Shown here piece after piece: positions 1-11,787 of a stretch of 64,000 nucleotides of DNA. The notes under the pieces were generated by a model, which was not told where the DNA came from, made no database searches, and saw only the letters and a list, made by a program, of their open reading frames with translations. The stretch comes from Chamaecyparis obtusa. Its lineage: Eukaryota > Streptophyta > Pinopsida > Cupressales > Cupressaceae. A program made the translations under genes and the position numbers. The DNA is taken from the NCBI GenBank assembly GCA_027943335.1, contig BSBK01007860.1, positions 186,001 through 250,000 on the forward strand. Reading direction: 5' to 3'. The number at the start of each line of letters is the position of its first letter. Position 1 is the first letter of the stretch.

Positions 1-470
1 GCTTGTCATCGACCCCTGATTTGGTGAATATATTGGCCACCTAGGAATGATCATATCACCCCGCATTTATGAAAATTGGGTCCAATGCCCGGGCTCATCG
101 CCAATTGGTTTATGAAAATTGGGTCCAATGGCCGGGATCATCGCCAATGGCATATAATTTTTGGGCACAATATTTTTTTAACATTTATCTATAATTTCAA
201 AGCGGCCCCAAATGGATGGCCTATATTCGCCAATAGTTATATATATATATTTTTAGGTGGACCCAACTTTGCCAACCATTTTACAGATGCGTGTCTCAAA
301 CAGATTGATTTTTGCCAACTTTATTAATATTACCATGGTATTGGATGACCCATAATCGCCTAGGATATAACACAAGACGTGTTATAATTACGTGGGCTTT
401 GCCAAATATTTGGACACCGACCTAATACCTCCCGCCCAATTCGCCAAAGAAGATTAGTATAAATACATTC
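1..470. repeat. GCCAA-motif-rich region upstream of the hAT relic
   Basis: This stretch has no convincing gene. It holds at least seven copies of a short TCGCCAA/TTGCCAA-like motif (for example near 100, 140, 218, 264, 312, 408 and 440). A 43-bp tandem duplication lies at 66-108 and 109-151, the copies differing at only a few bases. Clustered short motifs near element ends are the usual layout of hAT transposase binding sites, so this may be the left subterminal region of the element whose transposase follows. The left terminus lies outside the window or was not recognised. Confidence 0.5.
458..465 (+). promoter_or_regulatory. TATA box of the hAT transposase relic
   Basis: TATAAATA lies about 100 bases upstream of a small candidate exon (ATG at 562) and 270 bases upstream of the ATG at 732. 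Position and sequence fit a plant Pol II core promoter. No transcript evidence is available. Confidence 0.45.
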
Positions 471-561
471 ATAGATCAATGTTATTGTACAAAATTTGGA
501 TCGATTCAATTTGATTGATAGTGAAGTTCAGACTGTTGAGTCTTGACTGCTTTGGTGAGTC

Positions 562-699
562 ATGGCTGCAATTGAATTTGAGGAAAAGGTAAGTGATTAT
601 TATTCTGAGACTATGTAAACATTGTATATTATAGTTATATTGTCATTTGTCACTTCTTCAACAAGTAAATATTTTTTTACATTTTTTTTTCATTGGTAG
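562..699 (+). other. Candidate 5' exon (562-588) and intron (589-699) of the hAT relic
   Basis: An ATG at 562 opens nine codons that end exactly at a strong donor (AAG/GTAAGT, GT at 589). A T-rich tract with acceptor TTGGTAG ends at 699. Joining 588 to 700 keeps phase 0 and enters the same frame as the transposase body, with only stops of the CAG-to-TAG kind on the way. The alternative is that this is a 5' UTR intron and translation starts at 732 in another frame. Confidence 0.4.
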
Positions 700-731
700 G
701 GTGGTAGCCTTTATTTCGTTGAAGAATCGAG

Positions 732-3486
732 ATGTCAAACAAGAATAAGGGTAAGGCTCCCACATATGGGGAAAACCAAGAGAGGCCAACAAAATGCAGA
801 ACCTTATCATCGTACTTTAGTCATGTTGTTGGAAATGTTTTTGGCCAAAATCGGGAAGCTACTTCATCACAAGAAGATTTTCAAGATTCACAACCTGAGT
901 CTGAACCTACGCGACATATTGAAGAAGTCAATGAACCTGATATCTCAGATCACGAATGAACTTGAAGAAGATTTTTAGTTAAATACCCAGAGTAGCCATA
1001 ATGATATAATCGACTTGGATGAGACTGAGAATGTCAAAGAAGATGATGGTGCAGGGAAGAAAAGAAAATACAAATCAAAGAATGATAGAATGTGGGATCT
1101 GTCAAGGAATTTTCAAATAGAATGGGTGTCAAAGTATCCATTCATTGAACCAGTGGATAATCCAATTGAAGGAGAGCCTCTGGTAGAATGCAGATGTAAG
1201 ATTTTTAGCGAGATAAATAAGAAGGAAAAGAGGTTGCAGCTAAAAATCAACACCATAGAGAAGCATATGGGTAAAGTTTACGAAAAGAAAATGATAGATG
1301 GAGTTCAAAAATCAGTGATAAGATGGAAAACAAAGGAGGAATCTCATCATGTTAGGAATGCAAAATTATATGAATTTCAACATAATATAAAGACAAAGCC
1401 TGGTGAAGTTAAAGGCTCTATTGAAGCTTGTTTTGGAAAAACATTGGAAGTAGAACTAATGGGAAAAGCTGTTCAGTTAAGTGTTGTGTTTAATATTTTG
1501 AGCAGAGGGCATCCTATGATAGACTACCCATCATTGAGTGCTTTATTACACTTTCTGAAAGTTCATAACTATCCTAACAGTCATTGGTTAGTAAACAGTG
1601 GATGGGAATGGGCTAGTTGTCTTGCCGAGATTGAAAAAGAGGATCTGAAGGCAAAAATTAAAGAGTCAAATTTTATTGCATTGTCTTTAGACGAGGTTAC
1701 AGTAGTAGACAATACTTCCTAGGTATGCATGCATGTTTATACTATACAAAATTTTGTTCGCCAACCTCATCTACTAATTGTTGCTAAAATGAGGGATAAT
1801 GCGACAACGGAAAATTTATTTGAACTATTAAAGAGTTCTCTAATTGAATATGGAGGTATAAATGACATGACCATTGCAAAAAAGCTAGTGTGTGTTGGAG
1901 TGGATGGAGCTTCAGTAATGCAAGGCCACAAGGGTGGTCTTTGCACAAAGATACAATCTTCTTGTGCACCCTACGTTACTCCCATTCACTGCATGACCCA
2001 CAGAATGAATCTAGCTTTTGGAGTTGTCAGCAAGCATGCTCCAGTACAAAAAATTGAAGCTTTAATCAAAGAGCTCTACCAATACTTCTGTCAAAGTCTG
2101 AAATGATTTAGGGAATTTCAACACTTTGCCGAAGGACTAACTGTTAGGAACAAGCTTCTTAAGGATAATGATACTAGATGGATCTCTTTGGATGGACCAA
2201 CACATCAAGTTTTTTCAAAATATCAATCGTTGCTTGGTCTAATGAACTCAAGTCATGACGAAGCTGGGAAACCAAAATTTCTTGCACTGCTGGCAATGTT
2301 AACTAATGTAGAGACACTGTTAACATTAGCAGGTATTCTCCCCATGCTTGAGGAAATGAGAAATTTAATGAAAAAGGCCCAACAAAGAGCTATGTATATT
2401 GCATAATATGCTTCACTACATAAATTGACATGCGTGGCGCTTGATAGTCTCTATGAATTATGTGAAGATGATGTAAAATTTGCCAGCTGGCTGAAAGTCA
2501 TAGATTTGGACAATCCTAATAAATTTTTAAAAATAGGTTCAAATGGGGAGTTATGTGTAGAAGTTCATAGAGTTGAGATATCAATGCACTACTTTGCCAG
2601 GATTGTGTCTAAGGAACTAGGAAAGAACACCAGGACTCAGCGAGTATCAAGTATTAAAAGGGAAGACTTTACCAAGATCATTGAGTCTGTAATAGCTTCT
2701 GTGAAGCACATTGCCTATGATCTTTCCTCATAGATTAGAGCAAGATTCCCTCTAGTCAAAATACTTGAATCCATGGGTATTGTGTTTCCTCGATATTGGA
2801 GTATGAACAATCTGAAAGATTGTAAAACTAGGCTACTAACTTTGATAGATCATTTCTACAAAACCAAAGAGTTAAATGGAGTAACTCTAAATGGAATTTT
2901 AGATGGAAATTGTTTGAGAGAGCAATCAGGTCATTTTTCAATAACAATGAGGGAAAAATATAATATTATGTAGAACCCTCGCGAAGATGGATCGGTATCA
3001 AGGCTTTTGAAAAATCTAGCTGAGAGCAAATTGTTAACTAATTCAATATCAGAATATTTCAAGCTTTCTGATTTATGTCTAACCATGATATTGGGGTCAG
3101 TGGAGGATGAGAGAGTTTTCAGTGCTTTGGGATTCCTAAAGTCAAAGCTAAGAAACAAACTAGACAAGAATCTGGAAAATTGCTTGAGGGTCTATACATC
3201 TAGGTATGAAGTCAATACTTTTCCTTACGAAAGGGCATTGAAATTGTGGAGGAAGAAATGTTAGAGAAGAGGGATGGGCAACATTTCAAACCAAAGTGGG
3301 ACTGGGAGTGGGAATGCTAGAGACAATGATGTCATTGACTCATGTACTACTAGTATTGGTACTGCTAGCGGTGAACATCAGTTAAGCGGTGGTATGCAGA
3401 GTGAAGAAAACATATCGAAGAACCAAGGAATCTATGAAGTTGATGGCGCTGAATCCGATGATCTCAATGATGATATGATGTGGTAG
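732..3486 (+). pseudogene. hAT-superfamily transposase, decayed by in-frame stops
   Basis: From about 960 one frame runs to 3486, broken by stops near 976, 1720, 2104, 2404, 2731, 2971 and 3262. Each stop is a single C-to-T change from Gln or Arg. In order it shows: a basic nuclear-type segment; a zinc-finger-like region (ECRCKI then TIEKHMGK) with one expected Cys replaced by Phe; an RNase H-like core with Asp in LSLDEVTVVDN, a second Asp in CVGVDGASVMQGHKGG and CMTHRMNLA; and the hAT dimerisation motif EDERVFSALGFLKSKLRNKL at about 3108-3170. The acidic tail ends at 3486. The N-terminal 76 codons from 732 lie in a different frame, so there is either an indel near 955 or the spliced start described at 562. 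Not functional as it stands. Confidence 0.85.
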
Positions 3487-4293
3487 CTTGAAGTTGAACC
3501 ATTATAGAAGTACCCATTCCTAGCCTCCTAGGTATTTATTAATCTTTTTCCTGAAGTCTACTGTCAGTTTCTGTATCTCATCATCAATCATGCATAATAG
3601 CATATTCCAATGTCAAAAACATGAATGTGGTTGATAATGTCATCAAGATTCAATTCCACAATTAATGATAGTTTTCATTTGTATTATTCAGCTCATATGG
3701 TACAATTCTTGTAGATTTTTCATTATTTGTTTTGACAACATAGCAATTCATATGTTAGAATTCTTAGAGTTAGAAATACTGATTCTCATTAATTTAATTA
3801 CAAATATGATACAATGTAACAATTCATTCATTAATACTAGTAAGAAAAAAACTTTGTGATTCTGTTTACAAAACTCAATGACTCAATACCCATTGGCAAT
3901 TTGGCACATTGCCCAATTTCAATTTCATTACCCTAAGCAAATGACCCTGAATTCCCTTTTATAGAAACAAGGGAGCAACAACAGCTTTAGGTCGATTTGC
4001 CTAATGTGAAGTGAGAAGTCTCAAAATCTAAATTAGTAAGACAACTACAAGTCTACAACATCTCTACAACTTTAGTTGTACATTTCTGCATTTGACAGGC
4101 CGGTTTAGTAAATTAGCATTGACAATAGCATCTGCAAGACTACAACATTCATCCTACTCAAAAAACAAAGTTCAAACTTGTTACTTTAAACTCAATTCTA
4201 GACTCTAGTATTTAGGATAATATAAAAGATATATACTAAAGATATAGAGATGATTGAAACTGAAAGTACTTTCACATACTATGATTGATGAGA
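3487..4293. other. AT-rich gap, possible 3' flank of the hAT relic
   Basis: No ORF is worth calling. A short TTGGCAA/TTGCCC-rich patch near 3893-3925 echoes, in the opposite sense, the GCCAA motifs at the left of the hAT relic and could be its right subterminal region. No terminal inverted repeat or 8-bp duplication could be paired. Confidence 0.35.
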
Positions 4294-7200
4294 TCAAGAT
4301 GATTCTGTCAGTTTCTTTAGTATGCTCCATTCTTCATCGGTTGGAAGGGAAAAATTTGTCATGTTATAGTACATGACTTGCAACCTCGTCAGCCATCCAT
4401 ACTTGGAAGAGTGAGTTGTAATCAATGTTCCTTCCATTACTGCATTCAAATTTGTGAATGTTTTGATGCACTTTGCAATGCCTTCATAAGTTCTGTCCTG
4501 AGGAAGGTTGCCTAAATCAGACGTCACTATGTCCTCCAACTTTTTTTTGTAAGCTTCTCTTCCAATGAAACTCATTGATGAGTAATTAAGACCAGGACTC
4601 GGCAAACCAAGAGATATCAATTTTCTTGTTTTACTATTCATCTTGGCAAGCTTTGGCCCGAATAAGGAAACATTTTCTTCTACTTTTGTTAGTTTCTGAT
4701 ATTTTTGAAAGACAGAGTTCACCTTTATTGTTGCAGCAACGTGGTCCTAAATTCCCCTTCTTGCCAAATGCCTGTCACTTCTTCTATTGATTTCTTGCAT
4801 AATCTGCTTTGCAATTTTCTTTCTCTGACAAAAACTTTTGTTCTTCTCAATGTGCTCTCTTAGCTTCCCAAAAACATCTATAAGAGTTTCATTCAATTCA
4901 AACCAATCACACAACCTATCAGAAGACATATTTATTTGGCCGTAGAAGAATTTTTTTAATTTCTTGACTGTATTATATACATGGTCATTCAAACTGTTTT
5001 CATAATTTTTAATTGTATTATTTTCCTTCTTTAGGGCTTCTCTCATTTTTGAGAGCTTGTGTTCACTATCTTTTCTTATTTCCTTTGCTTTCTCTTCCCA
5101 CTCTTTTGCTTTCTCTTCCCATAGTTTTGTTTTTACCGTCTCATTCTCCAATTCTTTCTTTAAGTTATTGGTTGCCTTTCCCACACTTTCCAAGTTTTTG
5201 TAAAAACTTAATGAAGAGGCTTTTTCATTCTCAAGTTTTTTTTCACTATGTTCCAATTTTTCCCTCAGAGATTTCAGTTCTGCGTCAATATGTTCTTGTT
5301 GTCCAACTCCGATTGCTTCTTTAGAGGATGAATTTTCTATCCTTCTCTCTAATTCTTTGCACCTATTTTCTGCTACTTTCTCAGTTGCCTTTACATTTTC
5401 TAGGTCTGCCTTTAACTTATCTATTATGACCTGAAGCTTTCCTTTCTCTCTCTCCAACTTCATCAATGAACTATAGACCACTTGGTTGGTCATTTTTGAC
5501 ACATTTATCTTGTCCACATTTTTAATTTTGGATAAATCCATTTGGAGGGTGCTAACTTGAAATTGAGATGGATCTAATTGACTCTCTGGTGGATTGTTAT
5601 CTCTAGCTAGGGGCATAACAACCATGAATTCCATCATATCTTTATTTGGGTCATATGTGGGAAATAGCCTGTTTGTTGCAGGTTCTACCTCACGAGCAGC
5701 AACAACTGCTTCCATCTTCATTGTCTTACTATGTTGCCTATTCCTATTTTTTGATTGTTCATAGTTAGTTACAAAATCATTGTAACGAAAATTAGGGTTT
5801 TGTGACACAATTGAATGTTTGAATGGTGAAATAGCACTTGCATTGATGTAGGAGCTTCCACCTATGTTTCCTGTGGTGCTGCTAATTACACCATGAGGAT
5901 TAGCAACACCCTGACCCATTACAAGTGGAGTTTTTGGATTGTTCTGAACCTGAGGGTTTTGTCCTAAAGGTTGGGCAATTGTTGGAGTCCCAATCACCTT
6001 TGGCATTGTTGTACCAATACTTGTCAAAACCTTTTTCTTCTTTACACTACCTTGATCTATGGGAACAATTGTTTTTGTGTCTGTCTGTAATGTCCTTTTC
6101 GAACCAAAAGGTGTAGTTGTAGTGCTTGATTTAGATTGAATCTGAGTGCTTGGAACAAATGGAACTATATTTGAAGCTAGAACAAGTGGAATTGAATGAG
6201 TTGATGAATATGAAGATTGAACTCCAAGCCTAAGGCCTAGTTTCACACCATTTTTTGGTTGAGCTGCTGGGTCAGGTAAAGACCAAACTCCTTGTCTAGT
6301 AGGACCCAAACCACCAAAACCTTGGTAGCCCATTTTTTCTATAATATCTGCCCCTTTGGTATATTGATCTTTTTTGGAGGCATCAACTCCTCTACTAATT
6401 GAATATACTATACTGGATGTGGGATTCATAGAATCTTGGTCATCATCATCATCATCTAGATTTGCTTTAGCCGGATGCTCCTTATTCCACAATTCGTTAA
6501 ACTTTGTATCCTCTTCCACATCATAAAGATCTACAGAGGTCTTTGGCTCACCGAGATTCTTCCTCATTTCCCAAAAATTAGAAATTTTGGTTTGAGTCCA
6601 ATTATCATCAATACATTCATTCATTAGCTTTTTTGGAATAGAATTTGTAGATGGTTGAGCAGCTTTCTAGTAGAAATTGGATGATGTCATACTCATGGCC
6701 TGCACTTTTTCTTTCTATTTGTGCAATGCCATAATTTTTTATGACAATTCCTGTATTGACATATTATTTTCAGCAGCATATTTCTCCATCTCTTTTTTGA
6801 CCTCCTCCCAGGAATCCATGTTTCTAAATTTTTCAATCAATGGCATACTTTCATGTTGACATTTGCTTACAGAGTTCCCATTCTCTCTAAGCTTTGTTCC
6901 AATTATGTTGAGTGGATCATACTGCCAGTGACTGTCAACATCAAAGTGAAAAATTGTAAAAAAGGCTTCTGCCACTTTGAATCCTCTTCTCTCAAATGTG
7001 AACCCTCCAAATGAGAAAGGCAAGGAAGGAAATATGATTTTATTTTTCTGACCACTAAAGAGTACATCTGTGCTCTCCATCTGCCATACATATTCCAATG
7101 CAAATACCCTCTTTGTGACATGTATCGGAAGTTTTTAGGGTTCTACTACTAAACCATAAAACCTTAATACTATGTACTCTTCCATGAAGTACTAGTCAGC

Positions 7201-8254
7201 CAATTGTATTTTACTTCCAAGTTGAATTAAATCTCTATAAGTAGCAGGTAATCTAGGCATTGGAGTGCCTGTAATTTTATCATACATTGGTGCCAAAAAG
7301 AAGTCTACAAAATTGTTGTAGTTCCTTCTGTTATCAATCATCCTTATCTAAGGTGTCAACTCATATGTTGGATTTTGGCCCTAATTGCAAAGCTTGTTTG
7401 CCTAAAATATTACATGATGCTATGCTAAGAGAAGATAGCACAAGTAGGTTGTGAATCTAAATGTCTTATGTGAGCCTGTTTTAATCATTAGTAATTGTTC
7501 TTGCATGCAATGAACAATGTGCTCAATAAAACAATATTTTACTGGTTCTTTTTCAAAATGAATATGAAAAAGCATTTCAAGAATGCTGGCACCCACTTCT
7601 TTGTTACTATCCAATCCCAAACAAAATGCTAGCAAGGAAATACTGTCCTAAACCCATGGCACAAAAATTTCATAATCATAAGGAGGCCTATGATCTGGAC
7701 TCAGGCTTGAACCATTTGTAATTGTTATTCCTCTGAATATAATAATCTCTCTATGTTGCATCTATTTTTTCATAATCCTCTGCCAACTTTCTCAGGTCAA
7801 TTTGCATGTTTGAGTTTTGCTGTTCAAACCCTAGGTTCAACAGACTAGCAAATTCAGTCTTGGTTATGGACAAAATTTCCTCTTGAGTATTTTTATCCAC
7901 AATTGCTTTTTTATTTTCATCATAATTTTTGGCATAGACCATGACAATTTCTGGGCAAGGGAATACTTGAGGTAATGCTAAGCTTTCCAACCCAACATTC
8001 CATGATGCAATTTTATTTGCCGTTGCATTTACCTTTGGGTTAAATGAAGAAAATTTGGAACCCTTATTTGGATTGTTCCACTTGTTTTCAATTGCAAATC
8101 TAATTTCCATTATTCCATTATTTCCATGAATAACAAGATCATAAATATCATGGAATACATCCGTGAAACCTGGTGTTTTAAGCAGATTGTGGAATTCTAT
8201 TATCTGACTTGTCTTTTTACTCATAGTCTTATTCTTTATAATTGTTTTGCCCAT
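4294..8254 (-). pseudogene. Giant decayed ORF with G-patch and long coiled coil (retroelement-associated)
   Basis: Read on the minus strand from an ATG at 8254, about 1,300 codons are traceable. A frame change near 7,755-7,765, at an A-run, separates the first 167 codons. The rest stays in one frame to 4294 with TAG/TAA/TGA stops that mostly fit C-to-T. The N-terminal part has a hydrophobic segment (PEIVMVYAKNY, then a Leu-rich stretch) that loosely recalls the N-terminal domain of ORFs found downstream of pol in Athila elements. The longest open piece (6624-4747, 625 codons) contains an acidic DDDDDD run, a G-patch (IIEKMGYQGFGGLG, residues 93-107), a Ser/Thr/Pro-rich middle and a heptad-rich coiled coil (about residues 385-550). 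A compact C-terminal domain ends at 4294. No RT, integrase or transposase motif is present. A role in nucleic-acid binding and self-association is inferred only from the G-patch and coiled coil. Confidence 0.6.
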
Positions 8255-8381
8255 CGTGGTAAACTGGTAAGTGGTAACCTAAACCGGTATCACTATTTAC
8301 TTGTAGGAAAATTCAAATATTTAGACACAACTATAGCCTACAAGCCTACAATTTATAGGGGTGATTCAAGAATCAAAATTA

Positions 8382-9138
8382 TGTTAGGAATAAGGTGTCT
8401 CAACCTTGGATAATTCCTATTCTTATTATTTGTTTTGTAAAATGTATTTCTTGCAAATAATGTAATTAAGTGTGAGTGTACATGTCTAGTTGGCATGTTG
8501 ATGTGTCACTCCACTTGATGTGTCAGCATCTTGAATTGTGTGTAAGGAGATCATGGCTAAAATGGTTATGACAGATTCCTATGACATGTAAGAGCTATGT
8601 CTGGAAGATTCAATGATAGGTGAAGACATGTGGCAACTGATAAAATTGAGCACTGTACACTCTTCCCCAATCATGGGGTTCCTATTTTCTTAGAGAATGG
8701 TAAAACCCTAATACGACTATCTTTGGAAGCTGCCCTAAAAAGGGAAATGCATGATATAAGCATTTTTTAGGGTTGCAAAGATAGGAGAAGAAAGTGTATT
8801 GTTGGAATGTTTTATGCTGCCGTGATTTGTCTTCAAGAGTAGCAAATATTTTGAAAGGACTTGCATTGCAAGTGTATTGTAAACTGCAATAGTTTTGATA
8901 AATACATTGTGCAGGTATTGGAGTGCTAGGGTTTTTACCGAAAGGTTTCCCTAGGGTAAATCTTTGTGTCATTCTATATTTTTTGTATGCATGGTATATG
9001 GCTGCAATATCATTGTTAAAGTAGTTAATGAATCTGAAATTGTAAGGATTTAAAAGAATTTGCACAATAGTTTCCTTAAGAGATTAGTGTAGAAATCTAT
9101 TTCCACACCTGAGTTTCCTTACAAATTAAACCCTAACA
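8382..9138. mobile_element. Solo-LTR-like block with TGTTAGG...CCTAACA ends
   Basis: The 757-bp block begins TGTTAGG and ends CCTAACA, the inverted TG...CA ends typical of LTRs. There is no primer-binding site or polypurine tract beside either end. The flanking 5-mers (AATTA and AGTAA) do not match, so a clean target duplication is not seen and orientation is open. A 127-codon minus-strand reading inside has no recognisable domain. It lies just upstream of the giant minus-strand ORF and could supply its promoter. Confidence 0.45.
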
Positions 9139-9428
9139 AGTAACATGATAATTTTTTTCTATAATATAAATAGTAAAGTTGTAAATCAAGAGATTTGAAA
9201 AATTTAAAATGTAGGACCTACGTGTTCAAGATTTTAGTAGTTACCCATTACCCTTAGCTTCAATTTTTGCAGACTTTGATTGGGAATAGGTTATAGAGCT
9301 TCAGCTGAGAGACTTTGTTGCACTTGCTTTCCTCAACATAGAAATTTAGAATCCGTAAACCCTTTCTAAATCCACACACTACTAGAAAGTGAAACTTAAA
9401 TCACCAAAATTGTACAATCTAGAGTCAT

Positions 9429-10090
9429 CACCACTCATTTGATGACTGACTCACCTGACGAATATGAGTCAGATGTGTCATGTCATCATCAAATGGCATT
9501 GTTGGTAGGACCATGCAAGAATGTGAGTGGAACATCTTACGTGTTTAGTGACACATGTCATGATTCCATAATGGGGTTTGAAAAGATGGCGTTGCTTTTC
9601 CCTTTCATCCTGAAATACAACTTTGGTCGTTGATCTACAATAATCCAATGGTCATAATGGCATTGTTTTCCTATGGCCCCCGTGGCCCCAGGCCCCCATG
9701 GCCATGGGTCCCATTAACTTACCTAGTCACCACTCACCTGATGGCTGAGTCAGACATGTCACATCATCATCAAATGGCATTGTTGGTAGGACCATGCGAG
9801 ACTGCGAGTGGAATGTAAGACTCTTACGTGTTTAGTGACACATGTCATGATTCTAGAACGGGTTTCAAAAGATGGGGTTTCTTTTTCCCTTTCATCCTGA
9901 AATACAACTTCGATCGTTGATCTACAATAATCCAATGGTCATAATGGCATTGTGTGCCTGTGGTACTGGTGGCCCCGGGCCCCCGTGGGTCCCATTAACT
10001 CACCTAGTCACCACTCACCTGACGGTCGACACGTGTCATGATTTTGGAACAGGTTTCAAAATATGGGGTTACTTTTCCCTTTCATCCCGA
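9429..10090. repeat. About 300-bp tandem repeat, 2.3 copies
   Basis: Copies start at 9429, 9728 and 10009 with the shared phrase CACCACTCA, spacings of 299 and 281 bp. Each carries a TGACACATGTCA-like palindrome, a CCCCNGGCCCC-rich patch and the phrase ATCCAATGGTCATAATGGCA. The third copy is incomplete. Its palindrome reads GACACGTGTC and contains the plant G-box core CACGTG. ORFs across it are repeat artefacts. Confidence 0.8.
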
Positions 10091-10404
10091 AGTCCATCGT
10101 ACATCATCGATTTGTGCTCATCCAACAATAGTTATTTGCAATGGACATTGTTAAATGTTATAATGTTATTTTTTCCTTTATAAATATTAATTAATAATGG
10201 ATAATAAGTTAATAACATTTAAAGTTATTTAATTGAATAGTAACAATTTTAGCCAATCAAATTCAAAATGCACTATTTTTTTAATAATATTAAATTCTAA
10301 TAAATTTCAGAGGCTGGAGTTAAGGACCAAGGTTAGTGTTTAGAGATAACGAGATTTTTGTGGTCGCTAAGTCGCTGACTCGCTAGGTCTCCCAAACATG
10401 AGTT

Positions 10405-11546
10405 AAAGTAATATTTTTTATTGATTAAATAGTATACTTAATGTTAAAATTATATTTTTTATTGATTATAACTTTAACATTGATAATTATAATCACATAT
10501 AATTATCATACCTTAAAATTAGAAAACAATAAATTCTTTCTCTAACCTTATTATTTCATTTGTCTGTCAAATTGATTATATAGTATTCTTAAAGTTAAAA
10601 TGATATTTTTTATTGATTTAGATTATAACTTTAACGTTGGTAATTATAATCACAGATTCACATATAATTCTCATACATTATAATTAGAATACCATAAATT
10701 CTTTCTCTAACCTTATTAATTCATTTTTCCTTCAAAATTCTATAAATCTAACCTTATTAATTCATTTGTCCTTCAAAATTCTATAAATCTTTCATATTAA
10801 ATGTACGAGTGTGTGAATTTTGACAAGTAACATTACCCAAAATTAATGTCAGTACTCAGTGATAACTGATAAGACATTTCTTTTATTAATACAGAGATAA
10901 ATCATAAAGCAACTAATTAAAATATTGCAATCACAGTGACAAAGAAGTCTAAGAACCATTTTTTGTACAAATTGAAATGAGCTAGAGCTTGCAAAATTTT
11001 TTATTGATTAAATAGTATACTTAATGTTAAAATGATATTTTTTATTGATTATATCTTTGACATTGATAATTATAATCACATATAATTATCATACCTTATA
11101 ATTAGAAAACAATAAATTCTTTCTCTAACCTTATTAATTCATTTCTTTGTCAAATTGATTATATAGTATTCTTAAAGTTAAAATGATATTTTTTATTGAT
11201 TTAGATTATAACTTTAATGCTGATAATTATAATCATAGATTCACATATAATTCTCCTACATTATAATTAGAATACCATAAATTCTTTCTCTAACCTTATT
11301 AATTCATTTGTCCTTCAAAATTCTATAAATCTTTCATATTAAATGTACGAGTGTGAATTTTGACTGATAAGACATTTCTTTTATTAACTATAACTGTCTA
11401 CATTGTACAACTGTGATACATGTAACATCATACATATCTAATACGTAGATAAATCATAAAGCAACTAATTAAAATATTGCAATCATAGTGACAGAGAAGT
11501 CTAAGAACCATCTTTTGTACAAATTGAAATGAGCAAAATTTTCATT
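10405..11546. repeat. Tandem duplication of an AT-rich unit of about 580 bp, itself a dimer
   Basis: Unit A (about 10405-10990) and unit B (about 10991-11546) share long near-identical stretches. For example, the phrase TTGATTAAATAGTATACTTA occurs at 10421 and 11003, offset 582. Both units end in similar text about GCAACTAATTAAAATATTGC. Inside each unit, a 150-bp segment with TAATTATAATCACA and TTCTTTCTCTAACCTTATT is present twice, so four related segments exist. Unit B carries a small internal replacement near 11390-11450. No coding content. Confidence 0.8.
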
Positions 11547-11787
11547 GTTTTCTTTTCATAAAATTATAATTACATAAAGATTGTCCAGTTCCACTTCCAA
11601 AACAAAGAGGAACCTACTATAAACAAAAAAAACCAAAAAATGAGGTATGTTTTTATAAAACAAAAACCACTAGAAGACTAGTAGTCCAATGTCTAATTCC
11701 AGTACAATAGTAAATACTACAAAAAGAAACATACTATAAACAAGAAAAAACCATAAAATTTTTATCAAAAAAACTTGTAGTAGTCCT

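Noticed and set aside
5013..5324. 103-codon plus-strand ORF
   Set aside because: It is the antisense shadow of the Lys/Glu-rich coiled coil of the minus-strand giant ORF, which gives a spurious Phe/Leu/Ser-rich reading.
8382..9138. 5' LTR of an element containing the giant minus-strand ORF
   Set aside because: The base next to the LTR end shows no primer-binding site and the flanks share no duplication, so only a solo-LTR-like call is supported.
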